This document shows, piece after piece, positions 7,469 to 17,123 of a stretch of 64,000 nucleotides of DNA (its first letter is position 1; each line of letters opens with the position of its first letter). Source of the stretch: Sinorhizobium fredii NGR234 (GTDB lineage: Bacteria; Pseudomonadota; Alphaproteobacteria; Rhizobiales; Rhizobiaceae); assembly GCF_000018545.1 (NCBI RefSeq), contig NC_012587.1:744001-808000 (forward strand). Reading direction: 5' to 3'. The notes below the pieces were generated by a model that saw only the letters and a program-made list of their open reading frames with translations, was not told where the DNA came from and did no database searches. Position numbers and translations under genes: made by a program.

Positions 7469-8923
7469 ATGGGCAGGCCGAGCAAAGGCGCGCGTTGGTG
7501 GTTCGATAAGGGGCAGAAGAAGTACTTCATTCGCGACGGCGAGACGAAGTTCAGCCTCGGCTTCGGGAAAGAAGCCGATGACCACGAGACCCGTGTCGAA
7601 CGCGAACTGGCGAAGTACATCGCCGAGAAGCACGCAGGTGACCGTCTGAAGATTCGGAATCAGGATGTCGGAGACGTACTGGTCGCCGACATCATCTCGA
7701 AGTACATTGACGTGCGCATCACCAAGTGGCAGCTCGACTATGACGGCCCGCCAGCACGGCAGCACGAGGTCGAAGCGCGTCTCTCGGTGCTGCTGGACTT
7801 CTTCGGCGGGATGTCCGTCGAGGAGATCAACGACGACTCCGTCTCCGAGTTCATCGACTACCTCGATGAACTCGCATTCCAGCGCGCTGCTGCGAAAGCG
7901 CAGGCGAAACACGACAAGCTGAAACGTCGCCGCGACTACAAGCCCGAGAATGACCCGGGAATGGAACCAGTTGAACGCAAGTTCAATCCGCAGGCTGCCG
8001 TCCGATATCTCGACGATCTTCGCGCCGCTGTCGGTGTCGCGCACAGGAAGAAATTAATCCGGCACCTGGTGACCGTTCCTTCGCCGAAAAACTACAAGCC
8101 ACGGTCGGCCGTCTTCACCCGCAAGCAGGTGGCCGACTTGATCCGCGCTGCCTGGCGTAAGAAGGGAATGGCTTTCGTCGACGGGAAGCCCGTGAAGGAA
8201 GTCCATATCTGGCGACACATGGCTCGGTTCCTGCTCATTGCCATCTACACCGGTTCGCGCAAGGGAAAGGTTTGGAGGGTGTCATTCGCCGATGAGAAAG
8301 ACCGACCGTGGGTCAAGCTGAGAAAGGTCAGGACGCAGGACGGAGGGACGCGATGGCGAGGGACCTTCTTCCGTCTTGGCGACGACGAACAGGCGCACGC
8401 GACCAAGGCCGCCCCGGAGATCGAAGTCCCGGCGCGCCTCGTAGCTCATTTCGTGCGTTGGCGAGACCTTGGCATGGATTATCCATGCGAAGACATCCAG
8501 GGACATGCAGGCGATCCGTCCAAAGCGATGCGGAAACTTTTCAAGGAAGTTCTCGGAGACGACAGCGACGCCGTGATTCATACGCTCCGCCACACGGCGG
8601 CGACGTGGCTTGTCTACCGCGCTGAACTGCCGTTGGCGGCGATTGCCGGATATCTCGGGATGTCCATTGAGACCCTCGTCCGCAGATACGCGAAGGTCCG
8701 CAAGACCGACCAGATCGCCATCGGTCAGGCGTTCACGCAGTCCCGCGCCGGGGCGGAGTTCGAGGACGATATCGTTGGCCACGGTTCCGGTCTGGGACGC
8801 TTTGCACCTCAGAAGGCCCTGACAGAAACTGACAGAAACAAACCGGAACAGAATGGAGAGGAGTCGAAGGGAAATCGAAATTCATCAATGAAATCAATGG
8901 ACGCAAAACGGCAGGCGGCATGA
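7469..8923 (+). CDS. int: Tyrosine recombinase (phage-type integrase)
   Basis: The 484-aa product has the tyrosine recombinase layout: an N-terminal arm/core-binding part, then the catalytic domain. The first Arg is in YTGSRKGKV, the HxxR box is HTLRHTAA and the nucleophilic Tyr is in SIETLVRRYAKV. Its stop codon lies five bases before the tRNA-Pro fragment, so the recombinase sits directly at its attachment site. Site-specific insertion into tRNA-Pro and excision with the upstream HTH protein are expected. The Lys/Gln-rich tail after residue 440 is probably unstructured. Confidence 0.93.
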   Translation: MGRPSKGARWWFDKGQKKYFIRDGETKFSLGFGKEADDHETRVERELAKYIAEKHAGDRLKIRNQDVGDVLVADIISKYIDVRITKWQLDYDGPPARQHEVEARLSVLLDFFGGMSVEEINDDSVSEFIDYLDELAFQRAAAKAQAKHDKLKRRRDYKPENDPGMEPVERKFNPQAAVRYLDDLRAAVGVAHRKKLIRHLVTVPSPKNYKPRSAVFTRKQVADLIRAAWRKKGMAFVDGKPVKEVHIWRHMARFLLIAIYTGSRKGKVWRVSFADEKDRPWVKLRKVRTQDGGTRWRGTFFRLGDDEQAHATKAAPEIEVPARLVAHFVRWRDLGMDYPCEDIQGHAGDPSKAMRKLFKEVLGDDSDAVIHTLRHTAATWLVYRAELPLAAIAGYLGMSIETLVRRYAKVRKTDQIAIGQAFTQSRAGAEFEDDIVGHGSGLGRFAPQKALTETDRNKPEQNGEESKGNRNSSMKSMDAKRQAA

Positions 8924-8927
8924 TCTG

Positions 8928-8976
8928 CACGTTCGGGACGTGGGGGTCGCAAGTTCGAATCTTGCCACTCCGACCA
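8928..8976 (+). pseudogene. 3' fragment of tRNA-Pro(CGG), attR of the element
   Basis: The sequence contains an anticodon loop TTCGGGA (anticodon CGG), a five-base variable loop, a T-arm (GCAAG / TTCGAAT / CTTGC), an acceptor 3' strand CACTCCG, discriminator A and CCA. The anticodon stem keeps four of five pairs and no D-arm or 5' acceptor strand is present upstream, where the integrase ends. It is therefore a partial tRNA copy left by integration, not a working gene. Confidence 0.85.
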
Positions 8977-9135
8977 GCTAAATCAATCACTTAGTTGACT
9001 GTATTGCGGCTTCTGGTGCCGCCGAAGACGACTGCGCTCGACGCGAAGTTCGTCGAGGGCGTGCTCGCTCTTCCGGACGCGTGTCACGCCTTGCCGCCCT
9101 CAACTGATCCAGTTCAGCCACCTGCCTGCGCATGA

Positions 9136-9159
9136 AAAAGGGGCCGCTTGGCCCCTTTT
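9136..9159 (-). terminator. Rho-independent terminator after cysN
   Basis: A hairpin AAAAGGGGCC-GCTT-GGCCCCTTTT lies 20 bp past the cysN stop. It has A and T tracts on both sides, so it can work on either strand. Confidence 0.85.
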
Positions 9160-9179
9160 CACGTCTTCAGATTTTCCGC

Positions 9180-10679
9180 TTACTCGTCGATCGTGTCGAT
9201 GATCTCGATCGCCTGGGCGGCGGTGACGCGGCGGACTTCGGCGTCTTCGCGGCGGCTCGAGAAGATTTCCGTCGCCATCAGCTGGTCGGCGAGATCCGCC
9301 GGCAGCGACAGGATCACGCGGCTGTCCTCGGCATGGATGCCGCCGAGCGCCGCGCGCTTGGCGGTGATCATGCCGCCGGCCACCGTGTTATTGGTGTCCG
9401 GATCGATCAGGATGAAGGCGCCGGTCGTGCGGTTCTGCTCGTAGGCGTCGAAGATCGCCTGCTCGTCGAAGGCGAGGTGTACCTTGCCGATGGCGTTCAT
9501 TGGCAGCTCGTCGGCGTGGTTCCACTTGCCGGATTGCAGGTCGAGCTGGCTGATCGGCTGCACCTGGACGCGCTGGCGGCGGCTGCCGGACTTCAGCCAG
9601 TAGCGCTTGCCCGGCTGGATGCCTTCGGCCTGCAGCGCCACGAGCTGCGCGTCGAAGGCAAGCCCGGTCATCGGCTGGCTGTCGATCGCCACGATCATGT
9701 CGCCGCGCGAAACGTCCACCTGGCGATCAAATACGAGGGTGACCGCGTCACCGGCCACCGCCGCGTTGCGCACCAGGTCGAAGGTGACGATCTTGGTGAC
9801 GTTGGCGACCATGCCGGACGGCAGGATGACGACGGAATCGCCGGGTTTCACCGAACCGCCGGCGACCGTGCCCTGATAGCCGCGGAAGCTTTCGCCCGGG
9901 CGCGAGACGCGCTGCACCGGCAGGCGGAAACCGACGGTCTGCGCCGAGCGGGTGGTCGCGAGTTCCAGCACCTCGACCAGCGTCGGGCCCTCGTACCAGG
10001 GCATCGAAGCGCGGCCGTCATAGACGACGTTCTCGCCCTTCAGCGCCGAGACCGGGATCGCGGTCACCTGGCGCACGCCGAGCGACAGCGCCAGTTCCTT
10101 GAATTCGTGCGAGATCTGCTCGAAGCGGCTGCGGTCGTAGTCGGTGAGGTCGATCTTGTTGACCGCGAGCACGAACTGGCGGATGCCCATCAGCGTCGCG
10201 ATCGTCGCGTGCCGGCGGGTCTGCTCCAGGAGGCCGACGCGCGCGTCGACGAGCAGCACGGCGAGATCGGCCGTCGAGGCGCCGGTCGCCATGTTGCGCG
10301 TATACTGCTCGTGGCCGGGGGTGTCGGCGACGATGAAGGAGCGCTTGTCGGTCGAGAAGTAGCGATAGGCGACATCGATGGTGATGCCCTGTTCGCGCTC
10401 GGCCTGCAGGCCGTCGAGCAGCAGCGCGAAGTCGGGCAGGCCGAGATCGTTCTGCTTGCCCTTGGAATCGCGCTGCAGGCTTGCGGCCTGGTCTTCCTTG
10501 ACCGCCTTGGTGTCCCAGAGCAGCCGGCCGATCAGCGTCGACTTGCCGTCATCGACGCTGCCGCAGGTGATGAGGCGAAGCGGGCGGGAATCGCGCGCCA
10601 CCCGCGCCGGCTCCTGCACGGGGAGGGCGACGGCGGTTTCGTCCAAGGCTGCGGTCGCTAGTGCCGGTGCGGTCATCAA
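9180..10679 (-). CDS. cysN: Sulfate adenylyltransferase large (GTPase) subunit
   Basis: The 499-aa product is an EF-Tu-like GTPase: P-loop GSVDDGKST near residue 40, DTPGHEQY and NKIDL, followed by beta-barrel domains. With CysD it makes adenosine phosphosulfate (APS) from sulfate and ATP, coupled to GTP hydrolysis. There is no C-terminal APS kinase domain, unlike NodQ or CysNC, so it fits assimilation rather than Nod-factor sulfation. Its start overlaps the cysD stop by four bases (ATGA), showing translational coupling. Confidence 0.95.
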   Translation of the reverse strand: MMTAPALATAALDETAVALPVQEPARVARDSRPLRLITCGSVDDGKSTLIGRLLWDTKAVKEDQAASLQRDSKGKQNDLGLPDFALLLDGLQAEREQGITIDVAYRYFSTDKRSFIVADTPGHEQYTRNMATGASTADLAVLLVDARVGLLEQTRRHATIATLMGIRQFVLAVNKIDLTDYDRSRFEQISHEFKELALSLGVRQVTAIPVSALKGENVVYDGRASMPWYEGPTLVEVLELATTRSAQTVGFRLPVQRVSRPGESFRGYQGTVAGGSVKPGDSVVILPSGMVANVTKIVTFDLVRNAAVAGDAVTLVFDRQVDVSRGDMIVAIDSQPMTGLAFDAQLVALQAEGIQPGKRYWLKSGSRRQRVQVQPISQLDLQSGKWNHADELPMNAIGKVHLAFDEQAIFDAYEQNRTTGAFILIDPDTNNTVAGGMITAKRAALGGIHAEDSRVILSLPADLADQLMATEIFSSRREDAEVRRVTAAQAIEIIDTIDE

Positions 10680-11629
10680 AAATATCCTTCGCGTTTTTTC
10701 TTTTCCATCGAGCCGGCCTGGTCGCGGTCGATGGCGCGGCCCTGGCGTTCGGAGACGGTCGCGGTTTCAAGTTCGGAAATGATGTCGTCGAGCGTCGTCG
10801 CGTTGGAGCGGATCGCCCCCGTCAGCGGGAAGCAGCCGAGCGTGCGGAAGCGGATGACTTCCTCGCGCTTGACTTCACCGGGAAGCAGTTCGAGGCGCGG
10901 GTCCTCCGCAAGGATCATCATGCCGTCGCGCTCGACGACCGGGCGCTTCTTGGCGAAGTAGAGCGGTACGATCGGGATCTCTTCCGCCTGGATGTAGCGC
11001 CAGATGTCGACTTCGGTCCAGTTGGAGAGCGGGAAAGCGCGCACGCTTTCACCCTTGCGGATCATGCCGTTATAGACGTTCCAGAGTTCCGGGCGCTGGT
11101 TGCGCGGATCCCAGCGGTGGTCCGGCGTGCGGAAGGAATAGATGCGCTCCTTGGCGCGACTCGCTTCCTCGTCGCGACGTGCGCCGCCGAAGGCGGCGTC
11201 ATACTGGCCGGCGTCGAGCGCCTGGCGCAGCGCTTCCGTCTTCATGATGTCGGTATAGAGCGCCGAGCCGTGCGTAAACGGTGTGACGTTTTCGGCGGCA
11301 CCGCGCGGATTGGTATGGGCGACGAGATCGAGATCGTATTTCTCGACCATTTCGTCGCGGAAGGCGATCATCTCGCGGAATTTCCAGCCGGTATCGACAT
11401 GCAGGAGCGGGAAGGGGATGCGGCCGGGATAGAAGGCCTTGCGCGCCAGGTGCAGGAGCACGGACGAATCCTTGCCGATCGAATAGAGCATCACCGGGCG
11501 CTCGAACTCCGCGGCGACCTCACGGAAGATGTGGATCGCTTCGTTTTCGAGGGCCTTCAGATGCGGATCAAGCGGCGGTTTCGTGCTCTGCGGGTTATGC
11601 AATTCCGTTTCCGGATGGATGTGGGGCAT
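10676..11629 (-). CDS. cysD: Sulfate adenylyltransferase small subunit
   Basis: The 317-aa protein has the PP-loop pyrophosphatase motif [13 protein letters not shown] near residue 50 and the characteristic REKGYF-like end (KKKREGYF). It forms the ATP sulfurylase heterodimer with CysN and carries the adenylyl-transfer site. Its start is 45 bp after the cysH stop and its end overlaps cysN, consistent with a cysH-cysD-cysN operon read leftward. Confidence 0.95.
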   Translation of the reverse strand: MPHIHPETELHNPQSTKPPLDPHLKALENEAIHIFREVAAEFERPVMLYSIGKDSSVLLHLARKAFYPGRIPFPLLHVDTGWKFREMIAFRDEMVEKYDLDLVAHTNPRGAAENVTPFTHGSALYTDIMKTEALRQALDAGQYDAAFGGARRDEEASRAKERIYSFRTPDHRWDPRNQRPELWNVYNGMIRKGESVRAFPLSNWTEVDIWRYIQAEEIPIVPLYFAKKRPVVERDGMMILAEDPRLELLPGEVKREEVIRFRTLGCFPLTGAIRSNATTLDDIISELETATVSERQGRAIDRDQAGSMEKKKREGYF

Positions 11630-11674
11630 TTCGAACTCCGGGGAGGATACTTGTCTCTTGGCTGCGGCGTGCCC

Positions 11675-12430
11675 TCAGGCGGCGCTGCTGGCGTTGGGAA
11701 TAATGGAGGAAGCCGCTTCGGCAACGTGCAGGCCGCATTCGCGCTTCTCGTCGTTCTCCCACCACCAGCGCCCGGCACGCTCCGGCTCGCCGGGCTTGAT
11801 GGCGCGTGTGCAGGGCTCACAGCCGATCGACGGATAGCCGCGGCCATGCAGCGGGTTGACGGGAATGGCCTCCGCTGCGACATGGGCGCGGATCACGTCG
11901 ATGTCCCAATCCGCCAGCGGGTTGATCTTGATGAGACCACGCTCGAGGTCGGCTTCGGCATAGGGCGTCGCGGCACGGTTGCCGGACTGGCCGCGGCGCA
12001 GGCCGGTGATCCAGTAGCTTGCTCCTTCGAGCGCGCGCGCAAGCGGCCTCAGCTTGCGCACGCCGCAACAGGCATGCCTGGCTTCGACGCTCTCGTAGAA
12101 GCCGTTCATGCCGTATTGGGCTACGTAGTCTTCGATATCGGCCTTCTCGGGATAGTAGCGCTTGATCAGAATGTCGTAGGCTTCCTCGGTCGCCTCGATG
12201 AGGGCGACCGTTTCGTTGAAGAGCCGGCCGGTCTTCAGCGTCGCGACCTCGATGTCGAGCCGATTGCTGCCGAGCGCGGCGGTGATGACCTGGTCCTCGA
12301 TGCCGAGCGACGTCGTGAAGACCGCCCGGCCTTCAAGACCGGCAACCAGCGCCAGCCGACCGGCAAGGTCGAGGCCTTCGAGCCTGTCGTTCAGGGCCTT
12401 GGCTTCGGCTTCGAGGGATTGCGTCGTCAT
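11675..12430 (-). CDS. cysH: Phosphoadenylyl/adenylyl-sulfate reductase
   Basis: I start at ATG 12430 (AGGAT seven bases upstream); the frame opens six codons earlier with TTG. The 251-aa protein has the PAPS-reductase fold and the four cysteines HACCGVRK and GCEPCTR that bind a [4Fe-4S] cluster. This cysteine set marks APS-type reductases, as reported for rhizobia, so APS made by CysDN is probably reduced directly to sulfite without a PAPS step. It is the first gene of the cysHDN operon. Confidence 0.92.
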   Translation of the reverse strand: MTTQSLEAEAKALNDRLEGLDLAGRLALVAGLEGRAVFTTSLGIEDQVITAALGSNRLDIEVATLKTGRLFNETVALIEATEEAYDILIKRYYPEKADIEDYVAQYGMNGFYESVEARHACCGVRKLRPLARALEGASYWITGLRRGQSGNRAATPYAEADLERGLIKINPLADWDIDVIRAHVAAEAIPVNPLHGRGYPSIGCEPCTRAIKPGEPERAGRWWWENDEKRECGLHVAEAASSIIPNASSAA

Positions 12431-12724
12431 GGCTGCATCCTGTTGCAATTTGCACGGAATATCGCAGCCGTTTGTGACAAAGGACAGAAAAACGGATTTC
12501 TATTGCTCAAGGATCAGAGCAAATATCTCTCTGATCGATAAAGTTCTAAGAAAACCTAGTAAATTAGTAGATTATCTCTGTGCGGCGCGAGGGCGTGAAG
12601 ATGCGTTCCTCTGGCCGAGCCGATGGGTTGGCCGGCCGTTCAAGAATTGTTGAAGGCCCTGTCCTTTCGCGCCGTCTGCTCCAGCTTGTGCTTGACCAAT
12701 GCGGGAGAATGAAGGGAGACGCAG
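12431..12724. other. Divergent intergenic region of cysH
   Basis: This 294-bp gap holds the promoter region of cysHDN and of the DUF6152 gene. It is AT-rich between 12480 and 12580. I see no convincing operator or hairpin; a CysB-type site is plausible but cannot be recognised by eye. Confidence 0.3.
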
Positions 12725-13111
12725 ATGATCCAGTCCTTGTCCAGTCGCGCCGTCCTTGGGAGCGTCCTCGGATTGCTTCTGGTGACGGGCGCCTATGCTC
12801 ACCACGGCTGGTCCTGGGCGGAGGCCGACCAGATCGAACTCTCCGGCACGATCCGCGAGATCTCGATGGCGCCGCCGCATCCGACGCTCAGGGTCGAAAC
12901 GAAGAATGACGGCCTCTGGCTGGTCGAACTGGGCAATCCGCGGCTGACGGAACGCTCCGGCTTCGTCGAGGGCGTCGCAAAGGTTGGCGACCCGATCGTC
13001 GCGCTCGGCAACCGCTCGCTGGACCGGGCCGAGAAAAGGATGAAGGCCGTCCGGATCACGGTGGCCGGAAAGGTCTATGACATCTATCCGGAACGTATAC
13101 AGACGAACTGA
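12725..13111 (+). CDS. Secreted DUF6152-like protein
   Basis: The 128-aa product opens with a clear signal peptide (about 25 residues, ending AYA) and then HHGWSWAEADQIELSGTI, the start of the DUF6152 family. It should be a small periplasmic beta-rich protein with conserved His residues. Function is unknown. Its stop overlaps the ATG of the following membrane protein (TGATG), so the two are translated together. Confidence 0.7.
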   Translation: MIQSLSSRAVLGSVLGLLLVTGAYAHHGWSWAEADQIELSGTIREISMAPPHPTLRVETKNDGLWLVELGNPRLTERSGFVEGVAKVGDPIVALGNRSLDRAEKRMKAVRITVAGKVYDIYPERIQTN

Positions 13112-13596
13112 TGATGGGGGCGGATCTACTCGAGGGGATCGGGGCGCTGCCCTTCGCGGTGGCGATACGGCGCTCGGCAACCCTCTACATCTTCGTCAAT
13201 GCTGCGCATATCCTGTCGATCGGGATAATCATCGGCTCGATCCTGCCGCTGGACCTGCGGCTGATCGGCCTCCTCGGCAAAGTGCCGGTCGAAGTCATCG
13301 GTCCCTTTCTCTCTCGCGCGGCCGCCGTCGGCGTGGCGCTGGCGGCCGCCACCGGCTTCTGCCTCTTCAGCGTCAATCCGCTTGAATATGCCGGCAATGC
13401 CGCCTTCCTGGCCAAGATGACGCTGCTCGCCGTCGGCGTCGCCAACGCGGTCCTGTTGCAGCTGACGCCGCAATGGCGCGCCGCCGTCCAGGGCGGACCG
13501 CTCTCCTTGAGGGTCCGCCTTTCCGCATGGGTTTCGCTGGTGATCTGGACCGGCGCGGTCGTCGCTGGAAGGTGGATCGGGTTCCTACTGGAGTAG
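13111..13596 (+). CDS. Membrane protein, DUF6644/DUF2214-like
   Basis: The 161-aa product has four hydrophobic segments (about residues 24-45, 60-85, 95-115 and 135-155) with the motif NAAHILSIG and LDLRLIGLLG, typical of small four-helix membrane proteins of the DUF6644/DUF2214 type. A second ATG lies at 13114. It is paired with the secreted DUF6152 protein, as these families often are. Function is unknown. Confidence 0.7.
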   Translation: MMGADLLEGIGALPFAVAIRRSATLYIFVNAAHILSIGIIIGSILPLDLRLIGLLGKVPVEVIGPFLSRAAAVGVALAAATGFCLFSVNPLEYAGNAAFLAKMTLLAVGVANAVLLQLTPQWRAAVQGGPLSLRVRLSAWVSLVIWTGAVVAGRWIGFLLE

Positions 13597-13700
13597 CGGA
13601 TGAGGGTCGACAGGAGGAGCAGCCCCCTCAAGACGCCCCTCCCGTCCGATCTGGTAAGGCAGTTCGAGGTGAAGGAAAGGAAGACAGGGCGCGGCGAAGG

Positions 13701-13740
13701 AGCTCCTCCCCCTTGTGGGGAGGGGCTGGGGAGGGGCCTT
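13701..13740. repeat. Solo copy of the GC-rich TIR sequence
   Basis: This 40-bp palindromic stretch (CTCCCCCTTGTGGGGAGG core, then GGGCTGGGGAGGGG) matches the inverted ends of the 155-bp element between betB and betA. It lies downstream of betA and may end its transcript. Confidence 0.65.
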
Positions 13741-13754
13741 GCTTCCTTTGTGAT

Positions 13755-15404
13755 CTACCGGTCGCTGATCGCCCAGCGCGGGTTGATCCAGGGCTCCTGA
13801 TTGGAGCGGGCGAGCGGCTGCTTGCCGAGGATATGGTCGGCGGCCTTCTCGCCGGTCATGATCGACGGGGCGTTGAGATTGCCATAGGTGACATGCGGGA
13901 AGATCGACGAGTCGGCGACGCGCAGGCCATCGACGCCGATCACCCGCGTTTCCGGGTCGACGACGGCCATCGGATCGTCCTTCGAGCCCATCTTGCAGGT
14001 GCCGCAGGGGTGGTAGGCGCTTTCCAGGTGCTCGCGCAGGAAGGCGTCGATCTCTTCGTCCGTCTGGACCCTTTCGCCCGGCTGGATTTCCGGCCCGCGA
14101 TATTGATCGAAGGCCTTCTGGCCGAAGATCTCGCGCGTCAGGCGCACGCAATGGCGGAACTTCTCCCAATCCTCCGGATGACTCATATAGTTGAAGCGGA
14201 TCACCGGATCGGCCTTTGGGTCGGAGGCGCGCAGCGTCACGCTGCCACGCGACTTCGAGAGGTTGTAGCCGACATGCACCTGGAAGCCGTGCGTGTTCGC
14301 CGCCGCCTTGCCGTCATAGCGGATCGCCACCGGCAGGAAGTGGTACTGGATGTCGGGCTGCTTGACGCCGGGTGCCGAACGCAGGAAGGCACAGGCCTCG
14401 AACTGGTTGGAAATGCCGAGGCCGGACTTGAAGAACAGCCATTGGGCGCCCGCAACGCCCTGCCAGAACCACGGCAGCCAGGAATAGAGCGAGACCGGCT
14501 TGGTGCTGATCTGCTGGAAATAGAATTCCATATGGTCCTGCAGGTTCTGGCCGACGCCCGGACGGTCGACTTTGACGTCGATCCCCAGGTCCTTCAGGTG
14601 CGCCGCCGGGCCGATGCCGGAGAGCATCAAGAGCTTCGGCGAATTGAAGGAGGACGCCGAAACGATCACCTCGCGGTTGGCCTTCACCACTTCGATGCGG
14701 CCGCCGCGCTCGATCTCGACGCCGGTGGCGCGGCCGTTTTCGATGACGATCTTGCGGGCGAAGCAGCGGATAAGCTGAACATTAGGGCGCTTCAGCGCCG
14801 GCTTCAGATAGGCCGAAGCCGCCGACCAGCGACGGCCGCGCCAGGTCGTCTGCTCCATCAGGCCGAAGCCTTCCTGCTTGGAGCCGTTGTAATCGTCGGT
14901 CATCTCGAAGCCGGCCTGTTTTCCCGCTTCGACGAAAGCGTGGAAGAGCGGGTTCTTGACCGGGCCACGCTGGACATGCAGGGGGCCATCGGTGCCGCGC
15001 CAGCCGTCCTCGCCGCCGTGCGAATGTTCCATCCGCTTGAAATAGGGAAGCACGTCGGCATAGGCCCAGCCCTTTGCGCCGAGCTGCTCCCAGCGGTCGA
15101 AATCCTCCGCATGGCCGCGCACATAGACCATGCCGTTGATCGAGGAGGAGCCGCCGATCACCTTGCCGCGCGGCGCGGTGATGCGCCGGTTGTTGAGGTG
15201 CGGCTCCGGCTCGGAAAGATAGCCCCAATTGTAGCGGTTCATGCTCATCGGCCAGGCAAGTGCTGCCGGCATCTGGATGAACGGGCCGATGTCGGTGCCG
15301 CCGAACTCCAGCACGATGACCGAGTTCCTGCTGTCCTCCGACAGGCGATGGGCGAGCGCCGAGCCTGCCGAACCGGAACCGATGATGATGTAGTCTGCCT
15401 GCAT
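13755..15404 (-). CDS. betA: Choline dehydrogenase
   Basis: The 549-aa GMC oxidoreductase has an N-terminal FAD site ([18 protein letters not shown]), the GMC signature region [19 protein letters not shown] and a C-terminal [10 protein letters not shown] segment carrying the catalytic His. It oxidises choline to betaine aldehyde at the membrane. The length matches the usual 540-560 aa. It is the last gene of betICBA and is separated from betB by 254 bp holding a MITE-like insertion, which may uncouple its expression. Confidence 0.96.
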   Translation of the reverse strand: MQADYIIIGSGSAGSALAHRLSEDSRNSVIVLEFGGTDIGPFIQMPAALAWPMSMNRYNWGYLSEPEPHLNNRRITAPRGKVIGGSSSINGMVYVRGHAEDFDRWEQLGAKGWAYADVLPYFKRMEHSHGGEDGWRGTDGPLHVQRGPVKNPLFHAFVEAGKQAGFEMTDDYNGSKQEGFGLMEQTTWRGRRWSAASAYLKPALKRPNVQLIRCFARKIVIENGRATGVEIERGGRIEVVKANREVIVSASSFNSPKLLMLSGIGPAAHLKDLGIDVKVDRPGVGQNLQDHMEFYFQQISTKPVSLYSWLPWFWQGVAGAQWLFFKSGLGISNQFEACAFLRSAPGVKQPDIQYHFLPVAIRYDGKAAANTHGFQVHVGYNLSKSRGSVTLRASDPKADPVIRFNYMSHPEDWEKFRHCVRLTREIFGQKAFDQYRGPEIQPGERVQTDEEIDAFLREHLESAYHPCGTCKMGSKDDPMAVVDPETRVIGVDGLRVADSSIFPHVTYGNLNAPSIMTGEKAADHILGKQPLARSNQEPWINPRWAISDR

Positions 15405-15497
15405 AAGCGTGGTCTTTCTTGTGTGGAGAATGCCACCCTATTCCTCCTCCTTGAGGAATGTGGCCCGTATGGCCGGAAGGGTTTCACCTGCGGCATT

Positions 15498-15652
15498 CCC
15501 CTCCCCAACCCCTCCCCACAAGGGGGAGGGGCTTAACCTGCCGCGACCGCCGCTCTCAAGCAGCGTTGCCGCGAGGGCAACGTTGCTGTTTACGGGGCGT
15601 AAGCTGCCCGGCTCTAGCCCCTCCCCCTTGTGGGGAGGGGTTGGGGAGGGGC
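15498..15652. mobile_element. MITE-like element with 35-bp perfect inverted ends, between betB and betA
   Basis: The 35 bases at 15498-15532 are the exact reverse complement of 15617-15651; both consist of CCCCTCCCC/CCTTGTGG-type GC blocks. The 84 bp between them contain a further hairpin (AGCAGCGTTGCC / GGCAACGTTGCT, about 15559-15587). No coding capacity is present. The whole unit can fold as one long stem in the bet transcript. Whether it was ever transposable is not known. Confidence 0.75.
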
Positions 15653-15658
15653 TTTCCC

Positions 15659-17122
15659 TTAATAAGGCGCCTCTACCTTGCCCATTCCGACATAGACGGT
15701 CTTGAGCTCGGTATAATGGTTGAGCGCCGCGACCGAATTTTCCCGCCCGAAACCGGATTGCTTCGATCCGCCGAAGGGGATCTCGACCGGCGCCAGGTTA
15801 TAGGTGTTGATCCATAGCGTGCCTGCCTCGAGCTGGTCGACCACCCGGTGGGCGCGGGTGAGGTCGGCGGTGAAGACGCCGGCCGAAAGGCCGAACTCCG
15901 TGGCGTTGGCGCGGGCGACCACCTCGGCCTCGTCGTCGAAGTCGAGCACGCACATGACCGGCCCGAAGATCTCCTCGCGCGCAATCGTCATCTCGTCGGT
16001 GACGTCGGCGAAGACGGTCGGCTGGATGTAGGTGCCCTCGGTGTTGACGGCGTTCGGAATGCCGCCGCCGGTGACCAGCCGCGCGCCTTCCGCCTTGCCC
16101 TGTTCGATATAGGAGAGGACCTTGTCGCGCTGGGCTTTCGAGACCATCGGCCCGAGCTGCGTCGCTTCGTCCATCGGGTCGCCGATGACGATCGCCTCGG
16201 TGCGTTCCTTGAGGCGCGCCAGGAAGGCGTCCTTGATCTTCCGCTGCACGAAGACGCGGGTGCCGTTCGAGCAGACCTGGCCGGTCGAATAGAAGTTGCC
16301 GAGCATGGCACCGCCGATGGCGCTTTCGAGATCGGCATCGTCGAAGACGATCAGCGGCGACTTGCCGCCAAGCTCCATGGTGACGTGCTTGAGTTCCGCG
16401 GCTGCTGCTGCTGCCACCTTCTTTCCGGTCGGGACCGAGCCGGTCAGCGACACCTTGGCGACATCAGGATGGTTGACGAGCAGGGGGCCGGTCGAACGGT
16501 CGCCCTGGATGACGTTGTAGAGACCCTTGGGCAGACCCGCCTCGATCAGGATCTCGGCGATCTTCAGGGCGCCGAGCGGCGTGTTCTCCGACGGCTTGAA
16601 GACCATGGAGTTGCCGGCGGCGAGCGCCGGCGCGCCCTTCCAGCAGGCGATCTGCTGCGGATAGTTCCAGGCGCCGATGCCGACGCAGACGCCGAGCGGC
16701 ACCCGCTTCGTATAGGCGAAATCGCCGCCGAGCGGGATATAGTCGCCGTTCAGCGCCGCCGCCGCTATGCCGCCGAAGAACTCGAAACTGTCGGCGCCCG
16801 AGGTCGGGTCGGCGACGATGGTCTCCTGGATCGGCTTGCCGGTATCGAGCGTCTCGAGTTCGGAGAGCTCGCGATTGCGCTCGCGCATGATCTCGGCGGC
16901 GCGCTTCAGGATGCGGCCGCGCGCCGTCGGGCTCATCGCCGCCCATTCCGGCTGGGCCCGCTTGGCGGCGGCAATCGCCTTCTCGACGATATCAGGCGTT
17001 GCCGCATGCAGCCGGGCGATCACCTCGCCGGTCGCCGGATAGATGCTCTCGATCACCGTGCCGGCGGTGTCCTCGACATATTCGCCGTCGATGAAGTGCG
17101 AGGCTTTCGGTTGGGCTTTCAT
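15659..17122 (-). CDS. betB: Betaine aldehyde dehydrogenase
   Basis: The 487-aa aldehyde dehydrogenase has the catalytic Glu in MELGGKSP, the nucleophilic Cys in GQVCSNGTR and the NAD-binding GSVPTGKKV. It converts betaine aldehyde to glycine betaine with NAD+, giving an osmoprotectant or a carbon and nitrogen source. Its ATG is one base past the betC stop, so the two genes are co-translated. Confidence 0.96.
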   Translation of the reverse strand: MKAQPKASHFIDGEYVEDTAGTVIESIYPATGEVIARLHAATPDIVEKAIAAAKRAQPEWAAMSPTARGRILKRAAEIMRERNRELSELETLDTGKPIQETIVADPTSGADSFEFFGGIAAAALNGDYIPLGGDFAYTKRVPLGVCVGIGAWNYPQQIACWKGAPALAAGNSMVFKPSENTPLGALKIAEILIEAGLPKGLYNVIQGDRSTGPLLVNHPDVAKVSLTGSVPTGKKVAAAAAAELKHVTMELGGKSPLIVFDDADLESAIGGAMLGNFYSTGQVCSNGTRVFVQRKIKDAFLARLKERTEAIVIGDPMDEATQLGPMVSKAQRDKVLSYIEQGKAEGARLVTGGGIPNAVNTEGTYIQPTVFADVTDEMTIAREEIFGPVMCVLDFDDEAEVVARANATEFGLSAGVFTADLTRAHRVVDQLEAGTLWINTYNLAPVEIPFGGSKQSGFGRENSVAALNHYTELKTVYVGMGKVEAPY

Positions 17123-17123
17123 C

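Larger units (their letters stand above)
1..8976. mobile_element. Right-hand part of a tRNA-Pro-integrated element
   Basis: This region has the expected order for the right end of an integrative element: an excisionase-like gene, a tyrosine recombinase, then a 3' tRNA-Pro fragment after which core genes (cysN onward) begin. Other cargo includes a replication-initiator-like gene, a soluble AAA+/M41 protease operon and an AbiEii-like gene cut by the window edge. No relaxase, coupling ATPase or mating-pair gene is visible, so self-transfer cannot be claimed. By the usual tRNA integration geometry, the left end and the reconstituted intact tRNA gene should lie before position 1. The right boundary is well supported and the left one is unknown. 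Confidence 0.8.

Noticed and set aside
8977..9135. Gene remnants between attR and the cysN terminator
   Set aside because: I find no frame with a start site or recognisable product in this 159-bp stretch.
9132..15536. Long rightward open frames (509, 626 and 687 codons) opposite cysN, cysDH and betA
   Set aside because: They lie antisense to clear enzyme genes. Their products are rich in Arg, Asp, Val and Ala with no family features, which is typical of GC-rich shadow frames.
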